A program made the translations under genes and the position numbers. This document shows positions 43,563-55,128 of a DNA stretch of 64,000 nucleotides, one piece after another. This stretch comes from Adiantum capillus-veneris. Taxonomy: Eukaryota > Streptophyta > Polypodiopsida > Polypodiales > Pteridaceae. Below the pieces are notes generated by a model. The model worked only from the letters and a program-made list of their open reading frames with translations, had not been told where the DNA came from and did not search any database. Positions within the stretch are counted from its first letter, which is position 1; each line of letters opens with the position of its first letter. The stretch spans positions 29,355,396 to 29,419,395 of the forward strand of contig CM043960.1 in assembly GCA_014529385.2 (NCBI GenBank), read 5' to 3'.

Positions 43563-44391
43563 TGTAACAAACTGTTGACGTGTCAAAGCCTAAAGAATGG
43601 AGCCAACTTACAAATGCCGGCCGAGGGGCCTAAACCCTAAGAAGAACAAGTAACAAAAGAAGTGTCACAAAGTAATGACGTGGTTGCCCGAGAGCAGAAA
43701 ACCCTAACCCTAATTTCTACCAGAAACCCTAACTGTTGAAACCCTAATTTTGGAAACCCTAACCCTAAAACCTGCAAACCCTAATTTTAGAAACCCTAAC
43801 CCTAAAAGCTGCAAACCCTAATTCTGAAAACCCTAACCCTAAAACCAGCAAACCGTAATTCTGAAAACCCTAACCCTAAAACCTGCAAACCCTAATTCTA
43901 GAAACCCTAACCCTAAAACTGCAACAACGTGGCTGATTTCCGAAAATTGCGTTGGCATGATGACGTGGCAGACTGTACGGATTTCCGTGATTTACGTTGA
44001 CAGCTTTTGGCATTGCTTTTTGGACTAGAAGCTTTTGAGTTTGAAAGCTTTTCATGTAAACTGCTTTTTAGACCAGAAGCTTTTGAGTTTGAAAGCTTTT
44101 CATGTAAACTGCTTTTTAGGCCAAGGGTCTTTAAATATGAGGCTAGGGCTCATTCTTTGGCATGCTTCCTGGAGAAGGTGCAGAGTCTGGAGTACCGGCT
44201 TGTACTTTGATGATGCAATATAAAGAAATACCGAAAGGGGCGCCAAGGTTTGGGGCCAATACTCTCTGGGGTGGAATTTCGCCACTCCGTGTCGCGTGTC
44301 GTCTCTCTCTTTCAGTTGAGTTGTTATTGAAGTGCTAAAAGTTTGTTCAGTGTGCTCTTTTCTATTGGCACGTGGTGCTTGCCTTGTGACA
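43563..44391 (+). repeat. 5' LTR of B with telomere-like array
   Basis: TGTAACAAACTG...CCTTGTGACA. Between 43699 and 43919 it holds about a dozen and a half CCCTAA units arranged as AAACCCTAACCCTAAAACCTGCAAACCCTAATT-like blocks of about 37 bp. Farther on are ttttgagtttgaaagctttt duplicates, a TTTAAATAT box near 44130 and, at 44222-44245, the shared motif after an AATATAAAG. Confidence 0.9.
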
Positions 44392-44392
44392 G

Positions 44393-44404
44393 TAGTATCA
44401 GAGC
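44393..44404 (+). other. Primer binding site of B
   Basis: TAGTATCAGAGC, one mismatch from the initiator-Met primer site, directly after the LTR. Confidence 0.8.
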
Positions 44405-44596
44405 ATCAGGCGTGTGCTTTTCTGAAAGCATACCGGTCCTACAAAAGAGCAGAGAGAGCTTTTGGAATTTTATTTGAGATATCTTCGCCCTCCAACCCGG
44501 ACTCATTAGCCATTTCCACCCTTACTTCATCGCGCATCGGGCGCGCTCCCGTCTTCACCGCTCATGCCTTACAGGGCATAAGCCAATGAAGATCAC

Positions 44597-44854
44597 TTGC
44601 AAAGAAGGATCCGATATTTGTTTCGAGTCACTGTTTTTCTCAAAAGCAATGCCATGCAGATGTTGATGTCTATAGCTACCAAGCAGCATACTTCAAGTAC
44701 TTGGCAAGCTTTCAAGAAAATTTTTGCCCGAAGTTATATGGTTTCTGACATCTTCCTTCGGAGTGCAACTTCTGGCAGAGTGGGATATCCTGAAATGCTT
44801 GCCACGGAAACCCTAGCAAATTATAACTTGAAATTTCTCGACATCTTTCAGTAG
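44597..44854 (+). pseudogene. gag: Gag remnant of element B
   Basis: 85 codons with the retrotransposon Gag core FLKSNAMQMLMSIATKQ and WQAFKKIFARSYM, and TETLANYNLKFLDIF. The same segment in element C (55674-55982) keeps the usual AMQWWSS. No protease, RT or integrase follows. Confidence 0.75.
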
Positions 44855-45264
44855 ATGTCTCTTCACGATCAGATGACCTTGGAGGTCCAGTGCGATTGCT
44901 ATCTCGGGACTACCATTGCCGCTAAAGAAACACTGTTTGTCCAAGATCTGTCGGACCATGTGCTCGGCTACGACCCTATGGAATGAACCTAACCCTAATT
45001 TTTGGTGCAGGTTCTAGGATGGAAAGTCGGTCCACTTTTCGAGCTCGATTGATGTTGAGATTGCTTTTTTTTAAGTTTCAAATGTGTTTGAGAACTCGTT
45101 TGGTGATCCTGTTTGGAATTTGTTTGAAATGAATGCTATCTGTTTTGAACCTGTTTTGGTGCCGATTTGAATTGTTTGACTCTGGCTTGATACTAGTTTC
45201 AATGATTGGTGATTTTACTCCCGGGTGGAGTAGTGAGAAATTATGTTTGAGAATGCTTGTTCCT

Positions 45265-45615
45265 ACTCATGGCCCGGACCCTTGTGGTTATTTGCGGGGG
45301 GAGTATTGAATGATTGAAAAGTGTTGTTTTTACTCATCGCCCGGATCCTTGTGGTTATTTACGGGGGGAGTATTGTTGTTGTTACTCATGGCCCGGACTT
45401 GGATGGTTATGCGAGAGGAGTATTAAGAAGTCTGAGCAGTGGTTACTCTCAGCACCTCCAAACGACGCAGGCTGCGGTCTGGGGGGCGTTTGGTTGTAAA
45501 AGGCCTCTATATCTCATGGCCCGGACCTTTTTAGGTTATTTGCGGGAGGAGTGATGAGGGAGTCGTTGAACAGCTCATGGCCCGGACCTGGATGGTTATT
45601 TGCGGGGGGAGTGTT
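45265..45615 (+). repeat. Dispersed 40-bp repeats inside B
   Basis: Five copies of ctcatggcccggacc, then ggttatttgcggggggag, near 45265, 45333, 45382, 45512 and 45575. Reverse-orientation relatives occur in C at 54368-54450. Confidence 0.85.
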
Positions 45616-45825
45616 CATTGGCGGCTTTATGTTTCTATGTCTTGTAACATGCATATGTAAGCATTTGTGCTGCATTGTGATGTGCCAACTACTAAATATT
45701 CCTAATTGGATGAGATTGCATGGGCATGTAATTTTAGTGCATCAAGACACTCGTGGAAGATCAGTACGGTCTGGGTGTGATGGCTAATTTTACTACGCCG
45801 GAATATCAAGAGTTCCGATTTGGAC

Positions 45826-45927
45826 GAAAGGAGAAGCTAACTCCTTGATCAAAACAGCTGAAAGGAGAAGCTAACTCCTTGATCAAAAGAGCAGAAAGGA
45901 GAAGCTAACTCCTTAATAAAAAGAGCA
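45826..45927 (+). repeat. 34-bp tandem repeat, three copies
   Basis: Units begin at 45826, 45860 and 45894 with gaaaggagaagctaactcct. Located near the 3' end of B, before the polypurine tract (aagaaggggaga, 46022-46033). Confidence 0.92.
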
Positions 45928-46033
45928 AATTGATTGTCCCTCGGAATGACCCTATGAAATTTTTGAACTAACTTGAGTTGTTTTGCAGATATGTTGTAAT
46001 CGTGGACGATTACTCTCTTTCAAGAAGGGGAGA

Positions 46034-46848
46034 TGTAACAAACTGTTGACGTGTCAAAGCCTAAAGAATGGAGCCAACTTATAGATTCTGGCCGAGGGGC
46101 CTAAACCCTAAGAAGAACAAGTACCAAAAGAAGTGTCCCAAAGTGATGACGTGGTTGCCCGAGAGCAGAAAACCCTAACCCTAATTTCTGCCAGAAACCC
46201 TAATTGTTGAAACCCTAATTCTGGAAATCTTAACCCTAAAACTTGCAAACCCTAAACCCTAACCCTAAAACTTGCAAACCCTAATTCTGAAAACCCTAAC
46301 CCTAAAACCTGCAAACCCTAATTCTGAAAACCCTAACCCTAAAATCTGCAAACCCTAATTCTAGAAACCCTAACCCTAAAACTGCAACAGCGTGGCTGAT
46401 TTTTGAAAATTGCGTTGGCATGATGACTTGGTAAGCTGTACGGATTTCCGTGATTTACGTTGGCAGCTTTTGGCATTGCTTTTTGGACCAGAAGCTTTTG
46501 AGTTTGAAAGCTTTCGTGTAAACTGCTTTTTAGACCAGAAGCTTTTGAGTTTGAAAGCTTTTCATGTAAACTGCTTTTTAGGCCAAGGGCCTTTAAATAT
46601 GAGGCTAGGGCTCATTCTGTGGCATGCTTCTTGGAGAAGGTGCAAAGTCTGGAGTACCGGCTTGTACTTTGATGATGCAATATAAAGAAATACCGAAAGG
46701 GGCGCCCAGGTTTGGGGCCAATACTTTCTGGGGTGGAATTCCGCCACTCCGTGTCGCATGTCGTCTCTCTCTTTCAGTTGTTATTGAAGTGCTAAAAGTC
46801 TGTTCAGTCTGCTCTTTTCTATTGGCACGTGGTGCCCGCCTTGTGACT
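46034..46848 (+). repeat. 3' LTR of B with telomere-like array
   Basis: 815 bp, like 43563-44391. The CCCTAA array is at 46166-46388 and the shared motif at 46684-46706. The last base is T where A is expected (TGACT), followed by GTTGG. Confidence 0.9.
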
Positions 46849-46968
46849 GTTGGCTTCCCAGAAAAATCTCATCCAATAAGGAGTCTCATTCCAGATCGGA
46901 GCTCTTGATATTCTAGGTCCTTGACTTCTCAAAAAAATCTCATGCAATAAGGAATATTCAGTGGTTGG

Positions 46969-48213
46969 TGTCACAAAACGGGAGCGTACATGAGCACTTA
47001 GAAATCTGAAAAATAAAATACTTTGCAAAGGTGAGGGAAGGGAGAAGATCGACACAGTATTGGGGACCAGAAGATGGGCTGGTCCCCCCGTCAAGAGTAT
47101 TCTTTATTTACGGAGAATTCTTATACAAGCACGAGAACCCGAGGAAACCCCTCGGTTTGTAATCTTAGACCCGAAGGTCGTGCTTTCCCGTAAAGGGCTT
47201 GGGCACAAGGCCGTTCCTTCCCGTAAGGGACTTAGGCGCGAAGCCGTACTTTCCCGTAAGGGACTTAGGCATGAAGCCGTACTTCCCGTGAGGGGCTTTC
47301 CCTGCAAAACAAACCACACAAAGCAATAATTCTCAATGCGTATCAACACCTTATACCTGTCGCTCCTTGCTCGGAAAAGGGACCTCCGTACTCAGTCGTC
47401 ACACGAACACTTGCAATTTCCGTCGCCAACACTTGCTCCAGAATCCCAGCGCTAGTTCCTTCTGCTGCTTCCGGCGTGTCTAAAACTGGAACGCTTGCTA
47501 CCCTTTTATAGGCCCTTGCACCCGGTGGGAATAGGAGCCGAAAAAGCAGAACCTTGGCGCCCCTAGAGAGAGGAGAGAGAGAGATCGTTGAATCTGGCCT
47601 GCGTAGCTTATTAGCGTTGAGTTTTTTTTTAGAGAGCCTTGCTTTATTTTATTATAAGAGGGTTGGTCACTTAAAAGTGACCGACGACTTTATAAAATAA
47701 AGTGTGAACTTGTTCAAACTTTAAAAACTCACTTAGTTAGTGAAAATAATGCTACACGAACACATTCCAAGCGTCCCCGGGTGCAAAACACGGCACAGAT
47801 GCAATGTAGACACAGACTCCTCGCGGGAAAGAATCTGCCCTCCCGCGAATGTTCCTGCTTTTCGTAAAAAGCTTCATTGAACCCATCTTTATTCGTGTGC
47901 TTGCGTTCTTACGCGTATTTTTCTTACTCAGTTCGGATTTCCTCCTTAGCCTACGGAATGCCTCCTTACTGATGCACCCGTCACCCATCATGTGACGCAT
48001 CAGGGGCACTCGTAACCCGGGCCTTTCCCACCGAACTTACGGAAACTCCTTCGCGATGTTTACTGTCACCCATCAAGTGACACATCAGAGTTGTCCGTTC
48101 TTGATGGTACTTCTTATAGCTACAATCTTTTAACAGTTCTTAGTGTACACAATAAAATATCCTAGAGAAAGAAATTAATCATTAAAAGAAAAAGAATACT
48201 CCAATTAGCAACA
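46969..48213 (-). repeat. 3' LTR of F
   Basis: Plus-strand ends TGTCACAAAACG...AGCAACA. At 47177-47300 it holds four copies of a 30-bp unit (tcccgtaagggacttaggc, then gaagccgtac). The plus ORF here is only this repeat. A tgatgcac/gtgacgcatca inverted repeat lies at 47971-48002. Confidence 0.92.
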
Positions 48214-48225
48214 TCCCTCTGGCTT

Positions 48226-49812
48226 CTAAACAGTTGACCTCAACTGTAGTGCTTGGACATATACCTCCAGTATCTCGGGATAAGCTGCTAATTCCTCCTG
48301 CGTCATCCACTGAGCATCTAGATTCGAATAGTTCTTAAACTTAACCAAATACTTCCGTGTTATTTTTCCGGACTTGAGAGGCCGCTCCTGATGACTTACT
48401 ATGTGCTCCGGTTGGAGTATTTCTTCTGTTTCCTCAACCTCAGTAGGTTCCTCAGCACTAGGCTGGCTCGGAGGCGGTCCCACATACGGCCGGAGTAAAC
48501 TGACATGGAAAGCATTATGGATCCTCCAATTAGGCGGTAGCTCTAATCGGAAGGTGACATCATTCACTCGCTCAGTGATCTTAGACGGCCCATAATAACG
48601 GGTAGAAAGTTTTACCACCTTCCCCTTATGAGACACTTGTTTCTTAAGTCTTGCCTTCTCAAACTTGAGTAAGACTAACTGTTCGACTGTTATATCTAGA
48701 TTCCTCCCGTGCTTGTCTGCAGCTTTCTTATGCTTTTCCTGAGAGCGTAGAATAGCTCTCCTAACTTGCCCGTAGGTTGTGTCCAAATCCCGGACAAATT
48801 CATCTGCTGCAAAGATCTTATCCTTAGTTAAAAGGATTGGTGGAAGCAAAGGCTTACCATAGAGAATCTCAAAAGGTGCTTTCCCCGTCGATGAATGTAT
48901 GGTATTGTTATACGCATACTCGACAAGAGGCAAATATTTCTCCCAGTCAGATTGCCGGTTTGACACATAAGCTTTTAACATATCCAATACTGTGGAATTG
49001 GCTATCTCACTTTGCCCGTCCGTTTGAGGACGGTAGGCAGATGAAAAATTCAGCTTCGTACCAAGATTATCCATCAAGGCACGCCAAAAATTTCATGTCA
49101 TGCGAGGATCTCGATCACTCACAATAGACTTAGGCATTCCATGATGCTTAAAGATGTGTTCCAGGAAGACCCTAGCGATATGATCTGCTTTGATCGTTTT
49201 CTTGACTGGTATAAAGTGTGCTTGCTTGCTAAACCTGTCCACAATGGTCCAGATCGCGTCATTTCCAGTCTGAGTTCTAGGGAGGTCCATGATGAAGTCC
49301 ATGGCAATACTTTCCCAAGGTTCATTAGGCACAGGCAAAGGTTGTAGCAACCCAGGCGTCTTATGCCGATCATACTTCACTTTTTGGCAAACCAAGCATT
49401 CCCTGACATACTTATCAATGTCTGCTTTAAGGCTAGGCCAAAAGAAATATCTTTCCATTGCTAAGGTCGTAGGGAGAATACCCCGATGACCCGCATAAGG
49501 CGAAGCGTGTGCTTCATCCATGATCTTCTTTCTTAATGGTTCTGCCACACATATGGCCTGATGGTGGTAGAGATAACCCTCCCGAATGGAATAGGGAAAC
49601 TCATTCTCTCCACGATGTAGCTTTCCCCAAACGGTGGAGAAATCTGGATCATTCGGATACAAATCTGGTAGTGCTTCTAATTCTTGGTGATACACCGAAG
49701 TGATAGCGTTCACCCTTGGCCACCTAGACAATGCGTCCACGACCACATTCTTACTCCTAGCCGTGTGAAGGATCTGGAAGTGAAACATAGACAAAAAGTT
49801 TGCCCATCTCAT
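48226..49812 (-). CDS. pol: RNase H end, integrase and C-terminal chromodomain-like part of F
   Basis: In order: VVDALSRW (end of RNase H), H2C2 module (HASPYAGHRG, then CLVCQKVK), integrase core AMDFIMDLPRT...WTIVDRFSKQAHF (first Asp), SIVSDRDPRMT (second Asp), SAYRPQTDGQSEIAN (Glu), GPY-type segment (STRYYGPSKI) and NAFHVSLLRPY. The last part (REYLVKFKNYSNLDAQWM-like, KYLVKFKNYSNLDAQWMTQE) is a chromodomain remnant. An in-frame TGA near 49093 cuts the core, and a TAG at 49813 separates it from RT. Confidence 0.93.
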
Positions 49813-51020
49813 CTACTTCTCAGATAGTTTCCTTTGCGTAAGAAAATACCGCAAACTTTGGTGATCAGTCTTGATCACAAAATCCGCTCCTAGAAGATAG
49901 TGCTTCCAGATGGATAAGGCGTGAATCACAGCTGTGAGTTCCTTTTCGTAGATTGATGCATGCAACTCTGCATCCTTAAGCCGTCTGCTTTCGTAGGCCA
50001 CTGCATGGCCTTCTTGGTTTAACACTGCTCCGATGCAATCGCCTGAAGCATCGCAGTGAACCTCAAATGGTTTCCTTAAGTCAGGCACTATCAAAATAGG
50101 TCCATGGCTTAGCAAGTACTTGAGCCGATCAAAAGCTCCATGTTGTCTCGATCCCCATCTGAAAGGAATCTTCTTCTTTGTCAAATCATGAAGTGGTCTT
50201 GATACATGGGCAAATCCTCGGACAAACCTTCGATAATACGAACATAATCCCAGGAAGCTACGTACATCATGTACCGTAGTGGGAATAAGCCAATCTTCTA
50301 CCACTCGGATCTTGGCAGGATCCATACTCACTTGATTGCGAGAGACTATATGGCCGAGATAGTGTATCTCTGAGAGAAAGAACCCGCTCTTCTTTGCATT
50401 CACATGCAACTCATGCTTTCGCAATTCTTGAAACACTAGGTCCAAGTGCTTCCGATGTTCCTCTTCTGACTTAGAGAAGATGAGTATGTCGTCAAAGAAT
50501 ACTCCCGTAAAAGCTCGATACGGGCTGAAAATGCGGTCCATCATGCGATTGAATGTCGCAGGAGCATTGGTCAAGCCGAAAGGCATTACCAAAAATTCAT
50601 ATAGTCCAAAGGTTGTGCGGAAAGCAGTCTTATGGACATCCTCATGGGCGATCCGTATCTGATGATACCCACTCTTTAAGTCTATGCGACTAAAGACACT
50701 TGCACCCTGCAACTTATCAAGTATATCATCAATCCGAGGGATCGGAAAGCGATTCTTGACCGTTATCTTGTTTAAAGACCTATAGTCTATGCACATTCGA
50801 AACGTGCCATCTTTCTTTTGCACCAGTAGAACTGGAGAGCAGTAGGGTGAAGCACTTGGCCGTACTAACCCTTTCTCTAGAAGCTCGTTGACTTGCTTCA
50901 TAATTTCCTCTTGCTGAGCAAGACTCACCCGATAAGGGGGTTGATTGGGAGGCGAGCTACCCGGTATGAGATCTATGCGGTGATCTTCCGGGCGTACCGG
51001 AGGGAGTTCATCAGGAAGTG
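49813..51020 (-). CDS. pol: Reverse transcriptase and RNase H of F
   Basis: Starts in the frame LPDELPPVRPEDHRIDLIPG, one base out of the gag frame that stops at 51021. RT motifs: VQKKDGTFRMCIDYRSLN, RIDLKSGYHQIRI, MPFGLTNAPATFNRMM and FFDDILIFS (F.DD variant). RNase H: VHCDASGDCIGAVLNQ, YEKELTAVIHAL, IKTDHQSLRYF. Ends at a TAG that replaces a sense codon before MRWANFLS. Confidence 0.94.
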
Positions 51021-52895
51021 TTAATCTTTGTACTTTTCAATAAATTGAAGACGCTTAATTTCCATACTAGAGAGAGAGTCCCCACTAGTTTTATCCTTCT
51101 CACGTGCAAAAATCAAGTAAGCAGAAACACACTTCTTCATTTCTTTCTTAATGGAGATATGGCTTACAATTGGGAACTGCCAATCTCCTACATCAGCATG
51201 AATCTTTATTTTCTTACCCCCATGATCAAAAGTGAGGGTCTTTTCCACATAATCGGGAATAGGTGTCATGTGGAAGTGCCATGGCATACCCAAGATGATA
51301 TCACATCCCTCAATGGGTGCCATAAAAAACGATTCGCGGTCCTTGTACTCGCCAATCCGAAGATTGAGCTGTCCTTGCACGGGAGTTGCATTGGTTGTCA
51401 ACCCCTCGAATGCCGATCCGGATGTAACCGGTGTGCCGAGCTGAGCCGGTGTGAGGCACAAACGTTCCGCAGTATCCAGGGAGATGAACTTATCCGTGGA
51501 TCCTGGATCATAAAGAATCAGTACTCGCTGGTTGTTCAAAGGACCCCAGCCCTTCAGAAGTTGACGCTTCCCTTTCTCCGTTTCTGTGTTTCCTTGAACA
51601 TCTGGAATTGAGTTCGAGCTTGGTGGAGCGGGTTCCTTCCTTGCTTTATCTTGCCTCGTAGAGGCTTGTTCTTGCCGTTGCTGCTTTAGAGGGCAGTCCG
51701 GCTTCATATGTCCTTTCTCTCCACAGTAGAAGCATCTTCCTTCCTCTTTGAAGGTTTGGAGTTGAGTAGGAGAGAGATACTTAGTTCGCTTGCCATTGCC
51801 CTCTGGCTTCTTAGTACGATCATAGTCCCTAGATGGAGGACGTTTTCTTCCTTGGCCCCCTTGGTCATCGTAGACCCCTCTTTGTCTTGCACGGTAAGTG
51901 CTATGCTCCATGTTTCTTGGCGTCCCAGTTGAGTGCAAATCCTCAGCAATGATTGCTGACTCCATCATCCTTTGAAGAGTATCATGCGGATACACTTTCA
52001 TACTCTTTCGAAGCTGCGGTTGAAGACCCGCTTCGAACTTTCGTTTCTTTTCCTCGTCGGCAATCTTCATGAAGGGAGTGACCTTTAGAAGAACCGACCA
52101 ATACTTGTCCACATAGGTCGTTACTCTTTCATGTTCCTTCTGGGCAAGCCAGTCCCATTCCTTCCGTATGTCCTGCTCGAAGTCAGGTGGAAGAAATTGT
52201 TCATAAAATTCAGATTTGAAGCTCTCCCAAGTTCTGGCCTGGGAACCTTCCAGAATCTTGGCTAGCCACCAATTACTTGCCGTTTCCTTGAGGTGCATCC
52301 CCACATGGCGTAATTTGGATCTTTCTGTGAAGTGCCCATTGGTAAAGGTGACTTCAAACTGTCTGATGAAGGACAGTGCTTTGGAGATGTCTCTCTGTCC
52401 GTTGTAGGTTTCGAACTTGATGTCCTTGTCGCCCGATTTGAAGACTCTCATGCGATGTTGAGACTTGCGACCATGCTTCTTGAATTGAGGCTTATCTTTA
52501 GGTTGATGTAGGGTAGTAGTAGTAGCGGCTTCCTTCTTCTGATGAGATGATCGAGAAGTAGAAGTATAATCAGGAGAGTAGGATGGAGATGAGATAGAGA
52601 TGTCCTTGCTCTCGTCTAGCAAAGAGAGCGCTTTTTCCTAGCCTTTCCTTGGAGCAGGCCGTTCATTCCGATCCGAAGATCCTTTGTGCACCTCGGCACG
52701 TTCTTCTTCTCTTGCCTCCTATGGTCTCACGCCAACAGTGTGGTCTGGATGCCTGGCTGCATCGGCTCCATCCGTTTTCTTCATTCCGCCCAAGAGCTTT
52801 TGGACATCTGGCAATAGTAAGATTTATTGCAAATCCGCAAGCTGAGCTTGCACTTGTTGAAGCTCCTCTTCAACGCTTCTCCCTTGGCTCGACAT
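51021..52895 (-). pseudogene. gag-pro: Gag and protease of F
   Basis: The best start is the ATG at 52893-52895, giving a short coiled coil; three in-frame stops (TAA, TAG, TAG) lie between it and 52622. The Gag core (WWLAKILEGSQARTWESFKSEF), zinc knuckle CFYCGEKGHMKPDC (about 51710) and protease (LILYDPGSTDKFIS, then GCDIILGMPW) follow. The DPGS in place of DSG/DTG is a known variant in this lineage. Ends in TAA at 51021. Confidence 0.9.
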
Positions 52896-52952
52896 GGTTC
52901 TTCTCGTTCTTCCCGGAATCGTCCTTCTTTGCAGAGAAAGAGAGGAGTCCGA

Positions 52953-52964
52953 GCTCTGATACCA
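52953..52964 (-). other. Primer binding site of F
   Basis: Minus-strand TGGTATCAGAGC, one base from the LTR; initiator-Met tRNA type. Confidence 0.92.
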
Positions 52965-52965
52965 C

Positions 52966-54233
52966 TGTCACAATACGGGAGCGTACACGAGCACTTAGAA
53001 ATCTGAAAAATAAAATACTTTGCAAAGGTGAGAGAAGGGAGAAGATCGACACAGTATTGGGGACCAGAAGATGGGTTGGTCCCCCCCCCCCGTCAAGAGT
53101 ATTCTTTATTCAGGGAGAATTCTTATACAAGCAAGAAAACCCGAGGAAACCCCTCCGTTTTGTAATCTTAGACCCGAAGGTCGTGCTTTCCCGTAAAGGG
53201 CTTGGGCACAAGGCCGTTCCTTCCCGTAAGGGACTTAGGCGCGAAGCCGTACTTTCCCGTAAGGGACTTAGGCGTGAAGCCGTACTTCCCGTGAGGGGCT
53301 TTCCCGTAAGACGGGAGATTCCTGCAAAACAAACCACACAAAGCAATAATTCTCAATGCGTATCAACACCTTATACCTGTCGCTCCTTGCTCGAAAAAGC
53401 GACCTCCGTACTCAGTCGTCACACGAACACTTGCAATTTCCGTCGCCAACACTTGCTCCAGAATCCCAGCGCTAGTTCCTTCTGCTGCTTCCGGCGTGTC
53501 TAAAACTGGAACACTTGCTGCCCTTTTATAGGCCCTTGCACCCGGCGGGAATAGGAGTCGAAAAAGCAGAACCTTGGCGCCCCTAGAGAGAGGAGAGAGA
53601 GAGATCGTTGAATCTGGCCTGCGTAGCTTATTAGCGTTGAGTTTTTTTTTAGAGAGCCTTGCTTTATTTTATTATAAGAGGGCTGGTCACTTAAAAGTGA
53701 CGGACCACTTTATAAAATAACGTGTGAACCTGTTCAAACTTGAAAAACTCACTTAGTTAGTGAAAATAATGCTACACGAACACATTCCAGGCGTCCCCGG
53801 GTGCAGAACACGGCACAGATGCAATGCAGACGCAGACTCCTCGCGGGAAAGCATCTGCCCTCCCGCGAATGTTCCTGCTTTTCGTAAAAAGCTTCATTGA
53901 ACCCATCTTTATTCTTGTGCTTGCGTTCTTACGCATATTTTTCTTACTCAGTTCGGATTTCCTCCTTAGCCTACGGAATGCCTCCTTACTGATGCACCCG
54001 TCACCCATCATGTGACGCATCAGGGGCATTCGTAACCCGGCCCTTTTCCACCAAACTTACGGAAACTCCTTCGCGATGTTTACCGTCACCCATCAAGTGA
54101 CACATCAGAGTTGTCCGTTCTTGATGGTACTTCTTATAGCTACAATCTTTTAACAGTTCTTAGTGTACACAATAAAATATCCTAGAGAAAGAAATTAATC
54201 ATTAATAGAAAAAGAATAGTCCCATTAGCAACA
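52966..54233 (-). repeat. 5' LTR of F
   Basis: 1268 bp. Contains the 30-bp tandem repeat at 53183-53310 plus an extra cgtaagacgggagatt, and a C tract near 53083. The plus-strand ORF 52649-53503 crosses from gag antisense into this LTR and is not a gene. Confidence 0.92.
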
Positions 54234-54238
54234 GTTGG

Positions 54239-54830
54239 CAATCACAATGCAACACAAATGCTCACATATGCATGTTGCAAGACACAACGAACAGCGTCAT
54301 TGAGCACTCTCCCGAGACAGATGGCTAGCAGTATGAAGCTTCTTAACAACTACCTCATCACTTGCCTCGCAAATAACCTAAAAAGGTCTGGCCATGAGCT
54401 CAAAGGATTGGTACAACCGCAAATAACCTAAAAAGGTCTAGGCCATGAGCTCCCCAGACTGCAGCCTGCATCGCTTGGAGGTTCAAGCATACAACCAAAC
54501 GCTCCCTAGACATCCTGTTTGCGTCGTTCGGAGGTTTTCCAACATACAATGAAATGCTCTCCAGACATCTTGTCTGCGTTGTTCTGTGGTTTTCAAGCAT
54601 ACAACAAAATGCTTCCCAGACATCCTGTCTGATTCGTTTTGAGGTTTAGACACAATCAAAACAATATTTCTTACTACTCCATCCGGGAGTAAAATCACCA
54701 ATCATTGAAAACAGGATTAAAACTAGAGTCAGACAGTTCAAATCGGCACCAAGACTGTTTTAAAACAAATACCATCCATTCCAAAAAGTACTTCCTCAAA
54801 CAAAGTTCAAAAGTATCTAACTACAAAATA
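54239..54830 (-). other. Internal region of C with 60-bp repeats
   Basis: 54478-54650 holds three copies of a unit built of catacaa(t/c/a)(g/c)aaa(t/c)gct...cagacatc(c/t)tgt(c/t)tgcgt. Similar in reverse orientation to 45170-45670 in element B, confirming that B and C are one family. Confidence 0.7.
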
Positions 54831-54831
54831 A

Positions 54832-55128
54832 TTAGAAAATTGATTCAGGCTTTTGTTCGGACAACTGAACTTTGAGGACGACTGGCTTGTCCTTATGGAT
54901 CAGGGTAATGGTTCGGTTTCGGATGTGGAGAGTCGCATCATTCTTGTCGTGCCAATTCATGCCCAAGAGAACGTCGCAATTGCCCAACTTCATAATGTGG
55001 AAATTGGCTTTTCCATGATAATCTTGGATAGTCACTGGAAGAGCACCAATGAGCAGTACCACTTTTTGAGTTTGCCCCGTGGCTAGCTCGGCTTCCATTT
55101 CTCCACCCCTCTGCATCATCATAATCAA
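54832..55128 (-). pseudogene. pro: Protease remnant of element C
   Basis: About 98 codons ending in a retropepsin C-terminal pattern (GNCDVLLGMNW, DATLHIRNRTI). The active-site DSG/DTG lies outside this frame. Confidence 0.6.

Larger units (their letters stand above)
43563..46848 (+). mobile_element. Non-autonomous LTR element B, nested in C
   Basis: 3286 bp with LTRs of 829 bp (43563-44391) and 815 bp (46034-46848), target duplication GTTGG at 43558-43562 and 46849-46853, and a Met-type primer site. The internal region of 1.6 kb has only a damaged Gag and repeats, so it must have been moved in trans. It is related to C (similar LTR ends, leader and Gag) but lies in the opposite orientation. 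Confidence 0.88.
46969..54233 (-). mobile_element. Ty3/gypsy element F with chromodomain-type Pol, nested in C
   Basis: 7265 bp, LTRs at 46969-48213 and 52966-54233, target duplication GTTGG at 46964-46968 and 54234-54238, initiator-Met primer site, gag-pol covering every domain. Structure is complete but coding has at least five stops and a frameshift. LTRs look about 98% alike by eye apart from a 16-bp length difference near 53303 and C-tract growth. Confidence 0.95.

Noticed and set aside
43699..43919. True telomere or chromosome end
   Set aside because: The CCCTAA units are interrupted, about 220 bp long, and sit at equivalent positions in both LTRs of a transposon.
52649..53503. 284-codon plus ORF with RKGLRREAVL repeats
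   Set aside because: Spans antisense gag of F and the 30-bp tandem repeat of its LTR.
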